Source of the DNA: Solirubrobacteraceae bacterium
Lineage (GTDB): Bacteria; Actinomycetota; Thermoleophilia; Solirubrobacterales; Solirubrobacteraceae
Reading direction: 5' to 3'
DNA: 10,561 nt
Assembly: GCA_030043235.1 (NCBI GenBank)
Contig: JASHYF010000475.1
Span: 1-10,561, forward strand
The notes beneath the pieces are model-generated. The model was not told the DNA's origin and ran no database searches. It saw only the letters and a program-made list of their open reading frames with translations. Positions 1-7,176 of this stretch are shown here, in pieces (the first letter of the stretch is position 1; every line of letters starts with the position of its first letter). The translations under genes and the position numbers were made by a program.

Positions 1-741
1 ATCGGAGGGCCGGCCGACCAGACGGTCATCAACGGCGTGGTCCAGGAAATCGACATCGCCACGGGCAAGGTGCTGTTCCAGTGGAACAGCGAGGATCACG
101 TGCCGTTCAGTCAGAGCGAGCAGCCGCTGCCGGCCTCACCGAGCACGCCGTGGGACTGGTTCCACATCAACGCGGTGAGGCTCGACAGCGACGGCAACCT
201 GCTGATCGACGCACGTGACACGTGGACGACCTACAAGGTCAACCGGTTCAACGGGAACATCATCTGGCAGCTCGGCGGCAAGGATTCGAGCTTCACCCTC
301 GAGGCGGCCCCGGGGCAGGTTCTCGACAGCGCCGGAGAGATCTTCGCCTGGCAGCATGACCCGCAGGCGCTCGGCAACGGCGTGTACACGTTCTTCGACA
401 ACGAGTCATCGGGCACGCCATTGCTGCCCTACAGTCGCGCAATCACCGTGAAGTTGAACGAATGGACCCACGTCGCGACGCTGGTGGCGTCCGACGACCA
501 GCCGGAGGGGCTCTCCGCCGCGGCGGAGGGCAATGCCCAGACGACGGATGACGGCGATCTGTTCGTGGGCTGGGGAGTGCTTCCGTACTTCTCGGAGTTC
601 ACTCCCACCGGCCAGCTCATCTTCAACGCCGAGTTCCCGGCTGGAGTGAACACCTACCGCGCCTACCTGCTTCCGTGGAGCCACGGAGGATTCGGATTCC
701 CCTTCCTGGCCACGGCGCAGCGGCGGCTTCGACGACGCTGA
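1..741 (+). CDS. Arylsulfotransferase (ASST)-family protein, 3' part only
   Basis: The frame is open from base 1, so the true start lies outside the window; 246 codons precede the TGA at 739-741. The protein shows the repeated beta-propeller style of the ASST family (Arylsulfotran_2 type): an EIDIATGKVLFQW blade, the DWFHINAVRLDSDGNLLID motif with a conserved His, the blade-end NGNIIWQLGG, then FAWQHDPQAL with a second His and FDNES. In characterised ASSTs, conserved His residues carry the sulfate-transfer chemistry between phenolic sulfate esters and phenols; many actinobacterial homologues are untested and predicted to be exported. The C-terminus is odd: shortly after TYRAYLLPW it turns into a low-complexity Arg-rich tail (QRRLRRR) and stops exactly where a dispersed repeat begins. 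Relatives I recall continue further, so the end may be truncated or frameshifted. Family assignment is fairly secure; substrate unknown. Confidence 0.8.
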   Translation: MGGPADQTVINGVVQEIDIATGKVLFQWNSEDHVPFSQSEQPLPASPSTPWDWFHINAVRLDSDGNLLIDARDTWTTYKVNRFNGNIIWQLGGKDSSFTLEAAPGQVLDSAGEIFAWQHDPQALGNGVYTFFDNESSGTPLLPYSRAITVKLNEWTHVATLVASDDQPEGLSAAAEGNAQTTDDGDLFVGWGVLPYFSEFTPTGQLIFNAEFPAGVNTYRAYLLPWSHGGFGFPFLATAQRRLRRR

Positions 742-788
742 GGCCCCCAGCCGGAAGCTCTCTTGCCCGCCCCGCACCGGTGCGGGGC
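740..788. repeat. Dispersed 49-bp repeat with perfect palindrome, copy 1
   Basis: This stretch matches 7349-7397 at 47 of 49 positions, in the same orientation. Its right half is the perfect 20-base palindrome GCCCCGCACCGGTGCGGGGC (769-788). Similarity continues weakly to about 803 (accgccaccca here, gccgccaatca in copy 2) after a small gap. It lies in the 139-base gap between two convergent genes and overlaps the last two bases of the upstream stop codon. Neither strand has a T-tract after the stem, so a standard intrinsic terminator is not supported. A REP- or MITE-like element is the best description. Confidence 0.75.
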
Positions 789-880
789 TGGAGGACCGCC
801 ACCCAAACTCCTACGAGAACCCGGACGACCGGCGTGGCCTCGGCCAGCTGTTGGTCGCCTGTCTCTCGCAATGTGGCGTG

Positions 881-1543
881 TCAGGGTGTGCTCGCGAGTA
901 CAAGCCCGGTCTGGTAGGCGACGACGACGAGCTGCGCGCGGTCGCGGGCACCCAGCTTTGCCATCGCCCGATTGATGTGCGTCTTGGCCGTCGCTGGGCT
1001 GATCGTGAGCAGCTTGGCGATCTCGACGTTGCTCATGCCCGTGGCAACCAATGCCATGATCTCGCGCTCGCGCTCGGTCAAGGCGGAGAGCTCCACCGGG
1101 GGCGAGCGGTCACGCTCGGGAGCCGCGAATTTGGTGATCAACCGCCGCGTGACGCTTGGCGAAAGCAGCGCATCCCCGCTGGCGACGACCCGCACGGCGC
1201 GCAGCAGTTCGGTCGGCTCAGCGTCCTTGAGCAGAAAGCCGCTTGCGCCGGCGCGTAGCGCGTCGAACACGTACTCGTCGCTCTCGAACGTCGTCAGGAT
1301 CAGCACCTTCACGTCATCGAGCTGCTCGTCGGCGGCAATCTGGTGTGTGGCCTCCAGTCCATCCAGCACGGGCATGCGAATGTCCATCAGGATCACGTCG
1401 GGAAGCGCCTGGCGCGCCAGCGTCACAGCTTCCGCACCGTTGGCCGCCTCGCCGATCACGGCGATGTCGCACTCGCCCTCGAACAGGACGCGCAATCCTG
1501 CGCGTACCAGCGGCTGGTCATCGACGATAAGTACGCGGATCAT
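881..1543 (-). CDS. NarL/LuxR-family response regulator
   Basis: 220 residues, the usual length for this family. The N-terminal receiver domain (residues 1-120) has the acidic pair D8-D9, the phospho-acceptor D54 in ILMDIRMP, T84/T85 and the conserved K106. The C-terminal LuxR-type HTH (about 150-212) contains LTEREREIMALVATGMSNVEIA and the recognition-helix segment ATAKTHINRAMAKLGARDR. The start is the ATG at 1543, which overlaps the stop of the histidine kinase as ATGA; an extension to 1597 would add 18 residues that do not look like a receiver. There is no clear Shine-Dalgarno sequence, consistent with translational coupling. It is the expected partner of the kinase encoded just upstream. 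Target genes are unknown; the linked decarboxylase operon is a reasonable guess. Confidence 0.95.
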   Translation of the reverse strand: MIRVLIVDDQPLVRAGLRVLFEGECDIAVIGEAANGAEAVTLARQALPDVILMDIRMPVLDGLEATHQIAADEQLDDVKVLILTTFESDEYVFDALRAGASGFLLKDAEPTELLRAVRVVASGDALLSPSVTRRLITKFAAPERDRSPPVELSALTEREREIMALVATGMSNVEIAKLLTISPATAKTHINRAMAKLGARDRAQLVVVAYQTGLVLASTP

Positions 1544-2730
1544 GATGGCTCGGTGATCGGCAGCCGGGCGCGTACGCGAAAGCCGCCATGCGTGCAAGGA
1601 CCGGCCTCGAGCTCGCCGCCGAGGGCGTGTGCGCGCTCGCGCATACCCACGATTCCGTGCCCCTGAGCGTTCAGCCCACGTCCGTTTGCGTTGCTCGACA
1701 CGCCCGTCGTCCCGTGTCCATCGTCATCGACGCTGATGAGCATCGTGTCCGCGGTGCAGGCGATCTCCACCACAGCGGTTGCGGGTCCGGCGTGGCGCAC
1801 AACGTTGGTCAGCGACTCCTGCACGATGCGGTAGGCGGCTAGGTCCACGGTTGCAGGCAGCGGTGGCAGGCCCCCGCAGATCGTCACCCGCGTTGGAACT
1901 CCCGCCTCGCTCGTGGCGTCGATGAGACGGTGGAGCTGACTCAGACCGGGGGGGGGTTCGCGTGGCTCGGTATCGTCAGCTGCCCGCAGGACGCCCAGGA
2001 TGTTTCGTAGCTCACGCAGCGCGTCCTTGCTGGTCGCCTTGATCGTTCGCAGTGCCTCCGCGGCGCTGTCGGGGCGCTCACGGAGTACGTGGGCGGCAAC
2101 GCCCGCCTGCACGTTGATCGTCGCGATACCGTGCGCCAGCACGTCGTGCAGCTCCCTGGCAATCCGCAGACGCTCGGCATCGACCCGGCGACGCGCCTCG
2201 TCCTCGCGCGTCCTCTCGGCCTGATCGGCACGGGCTTTGATCGACGCGATGTACGCTCGCTCGCTGCTCACCGCCCAGCCCAAGAACAACGCCGCCAGCA
2301 CCGCCGCAGGCTCGGCGGCCGTCCTGGAATCCGACCAGCCCTTGTACTGGAGCAGGCCGCGAACGAGCCCCAATGCGAGTCCGGCGAGTACCGCCAGGAC
2401 CGCTGCACGACGGCGCTCTTGAACCTGCGCAAGCGTGTAAACGGCGATCACTACGGACAGCGAAATCGCGCCGCTGGGAGGGGCGAGCGCAATCGCGATC
2501 GCGGCAAGAGCCAGGGTGCTCGCGAAGACCGCTAGCGGCCAGCGACGCCTTCCCGCCACCGCCAACGCCGCGAACACGGTCAGCGCGTAGCCAAACCAAC
2601 CAGCACGCTGCAGACCGTGAGCCTCAAGCGCGCGCGCACCGACGAGCACCACAGCCAGCACGGTCGCCAGCAGCCAATCGCCCCAAGCCGACAGCCGAGA
2701 CGCTCGCGACACGAGCAACCGATTTCTCAT
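1540..2730 (-). CDS. NarL/DesK-type sensor histidine kinase
   Basis: 396 residues from the ATG at 2730; a TTG at 2739 would add three, and neither has an obvious Shine-Dalgarno sequence. The first ~160 residues are a run of hydrophobic segments, probably five or six membrane helices, with no large extracytoplasmic domain. A charged linker (ADQAERTREDEARRRVDAERL) leads into a HisKA_3 dimerisation domain with the phospho-acceptor His195 in ARELHDVLAHGIA. The HATPase_c domain follows: N-box QESLTNVVRHAG (304-315), G1 box SVDDDGHG, G2 box GHGIVGMRERAHALGGELEAG. It should phosphorylate the response regulator whose gene overlaps it by 4 bases. The membrane-embedded sensor suggests a membrane-associated or intramembrane cue rather than a periplasmic ligand. 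Ligand unknown. Confidence 0.94.
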   Translation of the reverse strand: MRNRLLVSRASRLSAWGDWLLATVLAVVLVGARALEAHGLQRAGWFGYALTVFAALAVAGRRRWPLAVFASTLALAAIAIALAPPSGAISLSVVIAVYTLAQVQERRRAAVLAVLAGLALGLVRGLLQYKGWSDSRTAAEPAAVLAALFLGWAVSSERAYIASIKARADQAERTREDEARRRVDAERLRIARELHDVLAHGIATINVQAGVAAHVLRERPDSAAEALRTIKATSKDALRELRNILGVLRAADDTEPREPPPGLSQLHRLIDATSEAGVPTRVTICGGLPPLPATVDLAAYRIVQESLTNVVRHAGPATAVVEIACTADTMLISVDDDGHGTTGVSSNANGRGLNAQGHGIVGMRERAHALGGELEAGPCTHGGFRVRARLPITEPS

Positions 2731-2762
2731 CAGCGACAAGGTAGACGTGACACGACAGCACC

Positions 2763-2791
2763 ACCATACTGCATGCCGAGCATGACCTGAA
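2763..2791 (-). promoter_or_regulatory. Candidate promoter with internal dyad ahead of the two-component genes
   Basis: On the minus strand, a TTCAGG hexamer (2786-2791) and a TATGGT hexamer (2763-2768) are separated by exactly 17 bases. They match the sigma-70 consensus at 3/6 and 4/6 positions. The spacer contains the perfect dyad CATGC-CGA-GCATG (2772-2784), placed like an operator. The site lies in the 63-base gap between the membrane-anchored protein gene and the kinase start. It would let the two-component pair be expressed apart from the upstream operon. Chance occurrence is possible. Confidence 0.35.
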
Positions 2792-2793
2792 GT

Positions 2794-3645
2794 TCAGCGA
2801 AGTATCAGCACGACGATCAATCCGACAACGACAAGCTCCAGGGATGCGCCCCACAAGAAAAGCCGATAGTGAAACAGCTTGTCGCTAAGCGTTTCATAGG
2901 TCTGCTCAACGTCTTCGACGAGACCGTCGATGCCCTTCGCCCACGTCGCAATGTCCAACTTAGCGGCCAGGGTTTCACAGGCCGTGATCGCAGCCTCAGA
3001 TGTGCAGGACCGACGCGGGTCGGCCGCCGGTCCGGAGAAGAAGATCCAGTCGGAGACCCGGTCGCGCACGTCTAGCGAGGTTTCAGTGACACGCCGCTGT
3101 GTGAGGCGACTCGTCTCAACCGAGTGATGGCGGGCGCGGCGGGCCTGGACCTGCAACTGTAGAAAGTGGCGCTCGACGGCGCAGTACCGTGCGTACAGGG
3201 CCACGTAAAGCAGGACGGGCTCCGCCAGCGTCGCCCACACGGCCTCATCGGCGAATAGTTCGGCGCCCATCGGCCCCACCACCAACGTCAACTCGGAGTC
3301 AGAGGGCCCCGGACCCGCCAGACGGACCGTGCGCGTAGGCCCGTCCTTCCGTAGCCGGGTTCCGGCTCGATCGATGGCGGACTGATCGGAATGATGATGC
3401 ACGGAGACTCGCAGCAGCTCCCCGTTCGCGTCAGATCCATCTGCCAAAGCGAACGAGAAACCCATCGGCGAGGCGAGTCCATGGGACGAGGCCAGATATC
3501 CGTCTTCGAACGCCGTCGGTCCGCTTGCCGCCAGTTCCTCTGCACACCACAGGGGATCGTTGGTCAGATCGACGGCGACCAGCTCGACCCCCGGGGCTCC
3601 AAGAGGCTCAGAGGACTCAAACGGCGTGGCTGCCGACAAGGCCAT
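2794..3645 (-). CDS. C-terminally membrane-anchored protein of unknown family
   Basis: 283 residues from the ATG at 3645, chosen because AGGGAG lies about 8 bases upstream; the frame extends upstream but that part is Arg-rich and overlaps the previous gene more deeply. I do not recognise the family with certainty. Residues 1-150 look like a soluble alpha/beta domain without a signal peptide. Residues ~150-195 (RYCAVERHFLQLQVQARRARHH) are basic and helical, and ~215-260 form a further helical, probably coiled-coil segment. A single hydrophobic helix (LELVVVGLIVVLIL, about 268-282) ends the protein, so it is likely tail-anchored with the bulk in the cytoplasm. The helix-then-terminal-TM layout recalls the RMND1/Sif2 (DUF155) architecture, but I see no diagnostic motif. 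The gene overlaps the DUF3326 gene by 29 bases, implying coupled translation and a shared job. Confidence 0.8.
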   Translation of the reverse strand: MALSAATPFESSEPLGAPGVELVAVDLTNDPLWCAEELAASGPTAFEDGYLASSHGLASPMGFSFALADGSDANGELLRVSVHHHSDQSAIDRAGTRLRKDGPTRTVRLAGPGPSDSELTLVVGPMGAELFADEAVWATLAEPVLLYVALYARYCAVERHFLQLQVQARRARHHSVETSRLTQRRVTETSLDVRDRVSDWIFFSGPAADPRRSCTSEAAITACETLAAKLDIATWAKGIDGLVEDVEQTYETLSDKLFHYRLFLWGASLELVVVGLIVVLILR

Positions 3646-5005
3646 CCTCGCCACTCCCTTCGGACGCCACGAGCTCAGGCTCGAACGTCTCGACCACCTT
3701 TCGGTTGATCGGAGCCATCGATATCGGGCGACGCACCGAGCCTGGGGCGACGCCGGCCTGCATCGCACAGAGCACGCCGGCGGCCTCCCAGTAGTTCTCC
3801 ACCACCCAGTACTGACCGGGTGCCCACGGAAGTGTGCCCAAATCGTTCCGCATGAGGTTCTCGTTCTCCCTCACCGCGATCACCGGAATGCCCTGCTCGA
3901 GCGCTGCCAGCACCGGCAGACCGAGACATCCGTCCGGAATGACCAGACACGACACGTCCGCCGCGGTGAGGACTCCCGGAGACCCCATCGCCTCGCCGGT
4001 GACAATGCGCGGACTACGCTGCAAGCCCTTCAATATGCACTGGAGGAAGCTCATCGAGACGGCCTCGGCAGCCATCCGCGGGTCAACGAGCCCCGTGTCC
4101 ATCTCCATGATCTCCTCGTCCTCGCACATAGGCGAGTGGGCGGAAGGAAGGTCGTACAGCATCGACACCGCGTGCGTGAAAATGGCCTCGACTCCGCCCC
4201 AGGGATTGACCATCTGCCCGTCACTCTTGAAATAATCCATATGATAGCTGCGTGGCACGTCGATAATAGACGCGAGCGCGATCGCGTCGAAAGTTCCCGC
4301 AAACGGCTCCAAAGCCGTGACGAGATTCTCGAGGTTCTCGACTGTCCCCACCGCACGACCCGTGGAGGAATACCCGGCCTTCAGTCCGACTGGCGGCTTG
4401 AGGAGCACGATTTCCGGACAGTCCAGGCCGTATGTGGCGCGCGCCGCGTTGATCGAATTGACAGACACCTCGGTCAGCATCTCGATCTCATGCTCATCGA
4501 GAACGCACAGCACGCGGTTAGCGCGGACCCTTTGAAGACCTGCCGTTCCCATTAGGAATCGACAGATGACGCTTCCCTCCACGTACAAGCCGTTCGCCGG
4601 AAGCTCGTTGATGTCGGACGCGTTGACCACGTTCGGGTGGGTTATGAGGTGATCGCAAATCGACCCGAGCAGAATCGCCGCCGGACCGGCGTCGCCTGCG
4701 TGGCCACCGATAGTGGCTCCCACCCCGGTGGGAACGAGCATCACAACGTTGAACTTGTCGGGATTATCCGCCGACCGCCGACGCAGCTCGAAGATCGAGC
4801 CCCGCCGGGCTGCCGGTGGGATGTCGCTTCCCGACATCATGCCGATCTCGCATCGATAGCCGGTGGCATCGGTAGCGCTGACCGCGAATCGAACCGGGAT
4901 TTCGTCCGTTCCCATCCGCTCCAGCACCTCCCTCGCAAAATGTTCACGCAGGTCTACGTGATCAACAACGAGGGGGATCTCGAACTCCCGCTCAGATACT
5001 TGCAT
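3617..5005 (-). CDS. DUF3326-family protein
   Basis: 462 residues from the ATG at 5005, preceded on the minus strand by AGGAGAGGAAG, a strong ribosome-binding site. The family is recognised from PTGVGATIGGHAGDA (92-106), the following HLITHPNVVNASDINELP (119-136), and the C-terminal pair CLGLPVLAALE (360-370) and GIPVIAVREN (372-381). The family has no established biochemical role that I know of. The glycine-rich N-terminal motif and the C-terminal alternating strand/turn segments look like ligand- or nucleotide-binding loops. A Cys/acid-rich stretch, CEDEEIMEMD (294-303), could bind a metal; these readings are inference. No signal peptide or membrane segment is visible, so it is probably cytosolic. 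Its start overlaps the decarboxylase stop by 14 bases and its end overlaps the membrane-anchored protein gene, which suggests it acts on the decarboxylase's substrate or product. Confidence 0.88.
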   Translation of the reverse strand: MQVSEREFEIPLVVDHVDLREHFAREVLERMGTDEIPVRFAVSATDATGYRCEIGMMSGSDIPPAARRGSIFELRRRSADNPDKFNVVMLVPTGVGATIGGHAGDAGPAAILLGSICDHLITHPNVVNASDINELPANGLYVEGSVICRFLMGTAGLQRVRANRVLCVLDEHEIEMLTEVSVNSINAARATYGLDCPEIVLLKPPVGLKAGYSSTGRAVGTVENLENLVTALEPFAGTFDAIALASIIDVPRSYHMDYFKSDGQMVNPWGGVEAIFTHAVSMLYDLPSAHSPMCEDEEIMEMDTGLVDPRMAAEAVSMSFLQCILKGLQRSPRIVTGEAMGSPGVLTAADVSCLVIPDGCLGLPVLAALEQGIPVIAVRENENLMRNDLGTLPWAPGQYWVVENYWEAAGVLCAMQAGVAPGSVRRPISMAPINRKVVETFEPELVASEGSGEDGLVGSHAV

Positions 5006-6194
5006 GCGCTTCCTCTCCTAGTCTGCTGACGAAATCGTCGTACGTAAATCTCCTTCGCAGCGCCGTGTCACCGTTCTCGGCGACCCAGTAGGTCGTAGGA
5101 AGGTTGATGCCGTTGAACATGTGAGCCTTCACCGTGGTGTATGCGCCCATGTCGGCGAACACAACACGCGAACCGATTTCAAGCGGTGTATCAAAGGCGT
5201 AGCTCCCGAACATGTCTCCAGCCAGGCAGGTGCTCCCCACAAGCCGGTAGCGGAACTTGCCCTTGCCGACGTGGCCGACCACAGTCGGTTCGTACTGATA
5301 CTCGTACACCTCAGGCATGTGGTTGACAGTCGTGTCGAGGAAGGCGAGCGTCTCGCCACGGCTGCTGACTACTAGGTCGATGACGGTGGACACGAGGTAT
5401 CCGGCCTCACGAACGAGTGCCGTACCGGGCTCGATGAACACCTCGACGCCATAGCGGTCGGTCAAGAGGGCGATCGCTTCGCACAGGGGCTCGACCTTTG
5501 CCTGCTTCGAGAACAGATACCCGCCGCCGACGTTCACCCAGGATACCTGCGCCAGGAGGCGGCCTATCTTCTTCGAGAGGTGGCGCACCGTCTTGAGCAG
5601 CGGCGCATGAGTCCCCGAATCGCAATTGGAGTGAAAATGCACACCATCAACTGCACCCAGGGCCGCGAAGTCTGTTTCGACGAGGTCGGCCAGTTGGCGA
5701 AGCGGGACCCCGAGCTTGGAATGCGCCCGGCACGGGTCATACCGGGCATCCTTGACGAACGAGCGTTCAGGATTCACCCTCAAGCCGATGCTGGTATCGG
5801 TGAACGCCGTCGTGAACCGTTCCAACTGCGACAGGGAATTGAGCGCGACGTAGTCACACAGCTCATTGAGGCGGTCGACCTCGTCGGGTCGGAATCCAGG
5901 CGTCGTGATGTGAACCGAGCCGGCATCGCCGAGCAGCGACCTGGCAAGTTCGGCCTCGAACAGCGAACTGGCGGAGAATCCCGATACATGCCGCCGCAGA
6001 ACGTCAAGAACGTCCGTGTTTGCCTGTGCCTTGATGGCATAGAGCAGGTGGGCGCCGGTCACGGATATGGCGCGCTGCACGTTACCGACCGCGTCGAGGA
6101 GGCGACGCTCGTCGATGATGAAGCTTGGGCTGTCTGCCTCCTTGAACGTGTCCATAGCGGACGCGCCCTTGGTAAGCGAGTTACGAAGAATCAC
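4992..6194 (-). CDS. NspC-like fold-type III PLP decarboxylase
   Basis: 400 residues from a GTG at 6194, chosen because AGGGAGG ends 6 bases upstream; the ATG at 6155 (387 residues) has only a weak AAGGGCG. It belongs to the Orn/DAP/Arg decarboxylase group 2, closest in motif layout to carboxynorspermidine decarboxylase (NspC). Features from the GTG: the PLP lysine K55 in LLYAIKAQAN, SASSLFEAELA, NSLSQLERF, HFHSNCDSGTH (186-196), the glycine-rich VNVGGGY (220-226), the phosphate-binding EPGTALV (255-261), the catalytic Cys323 in TCLAGDMFG, and Y352 in AYTTVKAHMFNGINLP. NspC decarboxylates carboxy(nor)spermidine in the alternative spermidine pathway. No carboxynorspermidine dehydrogenase is in the window, so the substrate may be another amino acid or polyamine precursor. 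It is first in a tight operon. Enzyme class is secure, substrate is not. Confidence 0.9.
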   Translation of the reverse strand: MILRNSLTKGASAMDTFKEADSPSFIIDERRLLDAVGNVQRAISVTGAHLLYAIKAQANTDVLDVLRRHVSGFSASSLFEAELARSLLGDAGSVHITTPGFRPDEVDRLNELCDYVALNSLSQLERFTTAFTDTSIGLRVNPERSFVKDARYDPCRAHSKLGVPLRQLADLVETDFAALGAVDGVHFHSNCDSGTHAPLLKTVRHLSKKIGRLLAQVSWVNVGGGYLFSKQAKVEPLCEAIALLTDRYGVEVFIEPGTALVREAGYLVSTVIDLVVSSRGETLAFLDTTVNHMPEVYEYQYEPTVVGHVGKGKFRYRLVGSTCLAGDMFGSYAFDTPLEIGSRVVFADMGAYTTVKAHMFNGINLPTTYWVAENGDTALRRRFTYDDFVSRLGEEAHASI

Positions 6195-6479
6195 ACCCAG
6201 CCTCCCTGCGGCGCACGAGTATGACGCGCTGAGAGCGCCGCTGCGCGGACGATAGTCCGACTCGGGACCATTGGCGATGTCTTTGCGAAGGTGATCGCGG
6301 GCGAGCATCGCCAAGCGCCGGCGTGTTTGCGGAACTTCCCGGAACCACCCCAGCGCAATGAAAAGCGAGACACCGTGTTGGCGGGCATGTCTGTCAGCGT
6401 GCGCGCCAAAGCCGCCGCCCGCGGCGCCTGCCGGACGCGCCGATCGGACAGCCCCTGGAAGATCACCGACCCCGTCATT

Positions 6480-6554
6480 GGAACCTCATGCGCCTTGTTT
6501 ACCTGGAACCTCATGCGCCTTGTTTACCTGGAGCCTCATGCGCCTTGTTTACCC
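6480..6554. repeat. Three tandem 25-bp repeats
   Basis: Three head-to-tail 25-base units start at 6480, 6505 and 6530. Units 1 and 2 are identical (ggaacctcatgcgc followed by cttgtttacct); unit 3 differs at two positions (gga-g-cct, and a final c). The core is CATGCGCCTTGTTTACC. There are no spacers, so this is not a CRISPR. Multiple terminal repeats of an IS21-like or similar element, or an iterated protein-binding site, are the main possibilities. Confidence 0.9.
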
Positions 6555-6594
6555 TCCGAGACCCATCTTGTCCGTCCGAGACCCACCTTGTTGT
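6555..6594. repeat. Two tandem 20-bp repeats adjoining the 25-bp array
   Basis: TCCGAGACCCATCTTGTCCG (6555-6574) is followed directly by TCCGAGACCCACCTTGTTGT (6575-6594), with three or four differences concentrated at the 3' end. They share the CTTGT core with the adjoining 25-bp units. The five CTTGT cores therefore begin at 6494, 6519, 6544, 6567 and 6587, spaced 25, 25, 23 and 20 bases, which suggests one composite array. Confidence 0.8.
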
Positions 6595-6929
6595 GAACGT
6601 AGTGTGCTCGACCTCCAAGTGGAACGTGACGCCCCACGGGAGGCAATGCTCGGCTCTGCATCCCTGCTCTTCTCCCCTTCTCCTTCTCGTTCTCCGTTCC
6701 AAACCGCCCGGCTATCACGTCGCGACCCCGCCCAAGACTTGAGCGAAGGACATTGTAGTGTTCGCAGAATGTGCCTGTCATTGGCCAGCCGTGGTATCTG
6801 CCTGTACAGCGTCTGTCGTATGGTCCGCCGCCAGCGCTGCGTGTGACGCGACGGACGAACTACGCGACCGGATGCACGCGGCGAGGCGAGGCGACTCGGC
6901 TCGCCGACGTTCTGCCTGCGCGGGTGGCC

Positions 6930-7070
6930 CGAGCGCGCGGTCTATCTCCTCGCGCCGCTGGGTGAGGCGCTCGTGCTCGGCTTGCGTGTGGGCCGCTAGC
7001 GACGGGGCGCGTACCGACCCACTTGGTATGGCCTCTGTACGAGACGACTCCTACGTAGCGTCGTTTGCGG
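6930..7070 (-). pseudogene. Possible frameshifted fragment of a phage-type integrase N-terminus
   Basis: On the minus strand one frame (about 7070 down to 7010) reads RRKRRYVGVVSYRGHTKWVG, which resembles the arm-DNA-binding N-terminus of tyrosine integrases (basic strand, aromatic strand, 'kwvGT'). The resemblance then moves to another frame (about 7004 down to 6931) reading AAHTQAEHERLTQRREEIDR, like the helix that follows in such domains. No catalytic domain follows, so the gene, if it was one, is frameshifted and truncated. This is pattern reading only; a chance match in high-GC DNA remains possible. Confidence 0.3.
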
Positions 7071-7176
7071 CGCGTTCCCGATGACGCGGCATCTCTACCC
7101 CTCACTGACATTCAACGGTGGAGGTGGGTCGTACGTGAAACGCGCACGTGCGAGCTTGCTCTGTCGGTGCGGGGGC

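Larger units (their letters stand above)
6195..7176. other. Gene-poor region with repeats and probable mobile-element debris
   Basis: No intact gene with a credible start, ribosome-binding site and family resemblance is visible on either strand over about 980 bases. The region contains the leader of the decarboxylase operon (next to 6194), a tandem repeat block (6480-6594), a polypyrimidine tract (about 6663-6700) and a probable integrase remnant (about 6930-7070). On the minus strand just upstream of the decarboxylase (about 6220-6380) one frame reads plausibly as protein (ALGWFREVPQTRRRLAMLAR), but it has no start that I can support. Confidence 0.5.

Noticed and set aside
769..788. Intrinsic terminator between the convergent genes
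   Set aside because: The palindrome is strong but neither strand has a following T-run, and the same sequence sits at the 5' side of another gene.
851..1556. Plus-strand open frames opposite the response regulator
   Set aside because: Ser/Arg-rich translation with no motifs, antisense to a textbook receiver-HTH protein.
3560..4555. A 331-codon plus-strand open frame opposite the DUF3326 gene
   Set aside because: Its product is His/Arg-rich without recognisable domains, while the minus strand encodes a clear family member.
6191..6514. A protein gene on the minus strand between the repeat block and the decarboxylase
   Set aside because: Two frames look partly protein-like, but neither has a credible start and ribosome-binding site together with a family match, and no single frame covers the stretch.
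6480..6594. CRISPR array
   Set aside because: The repeats abut with no unique spacers, and no cas genes are present.
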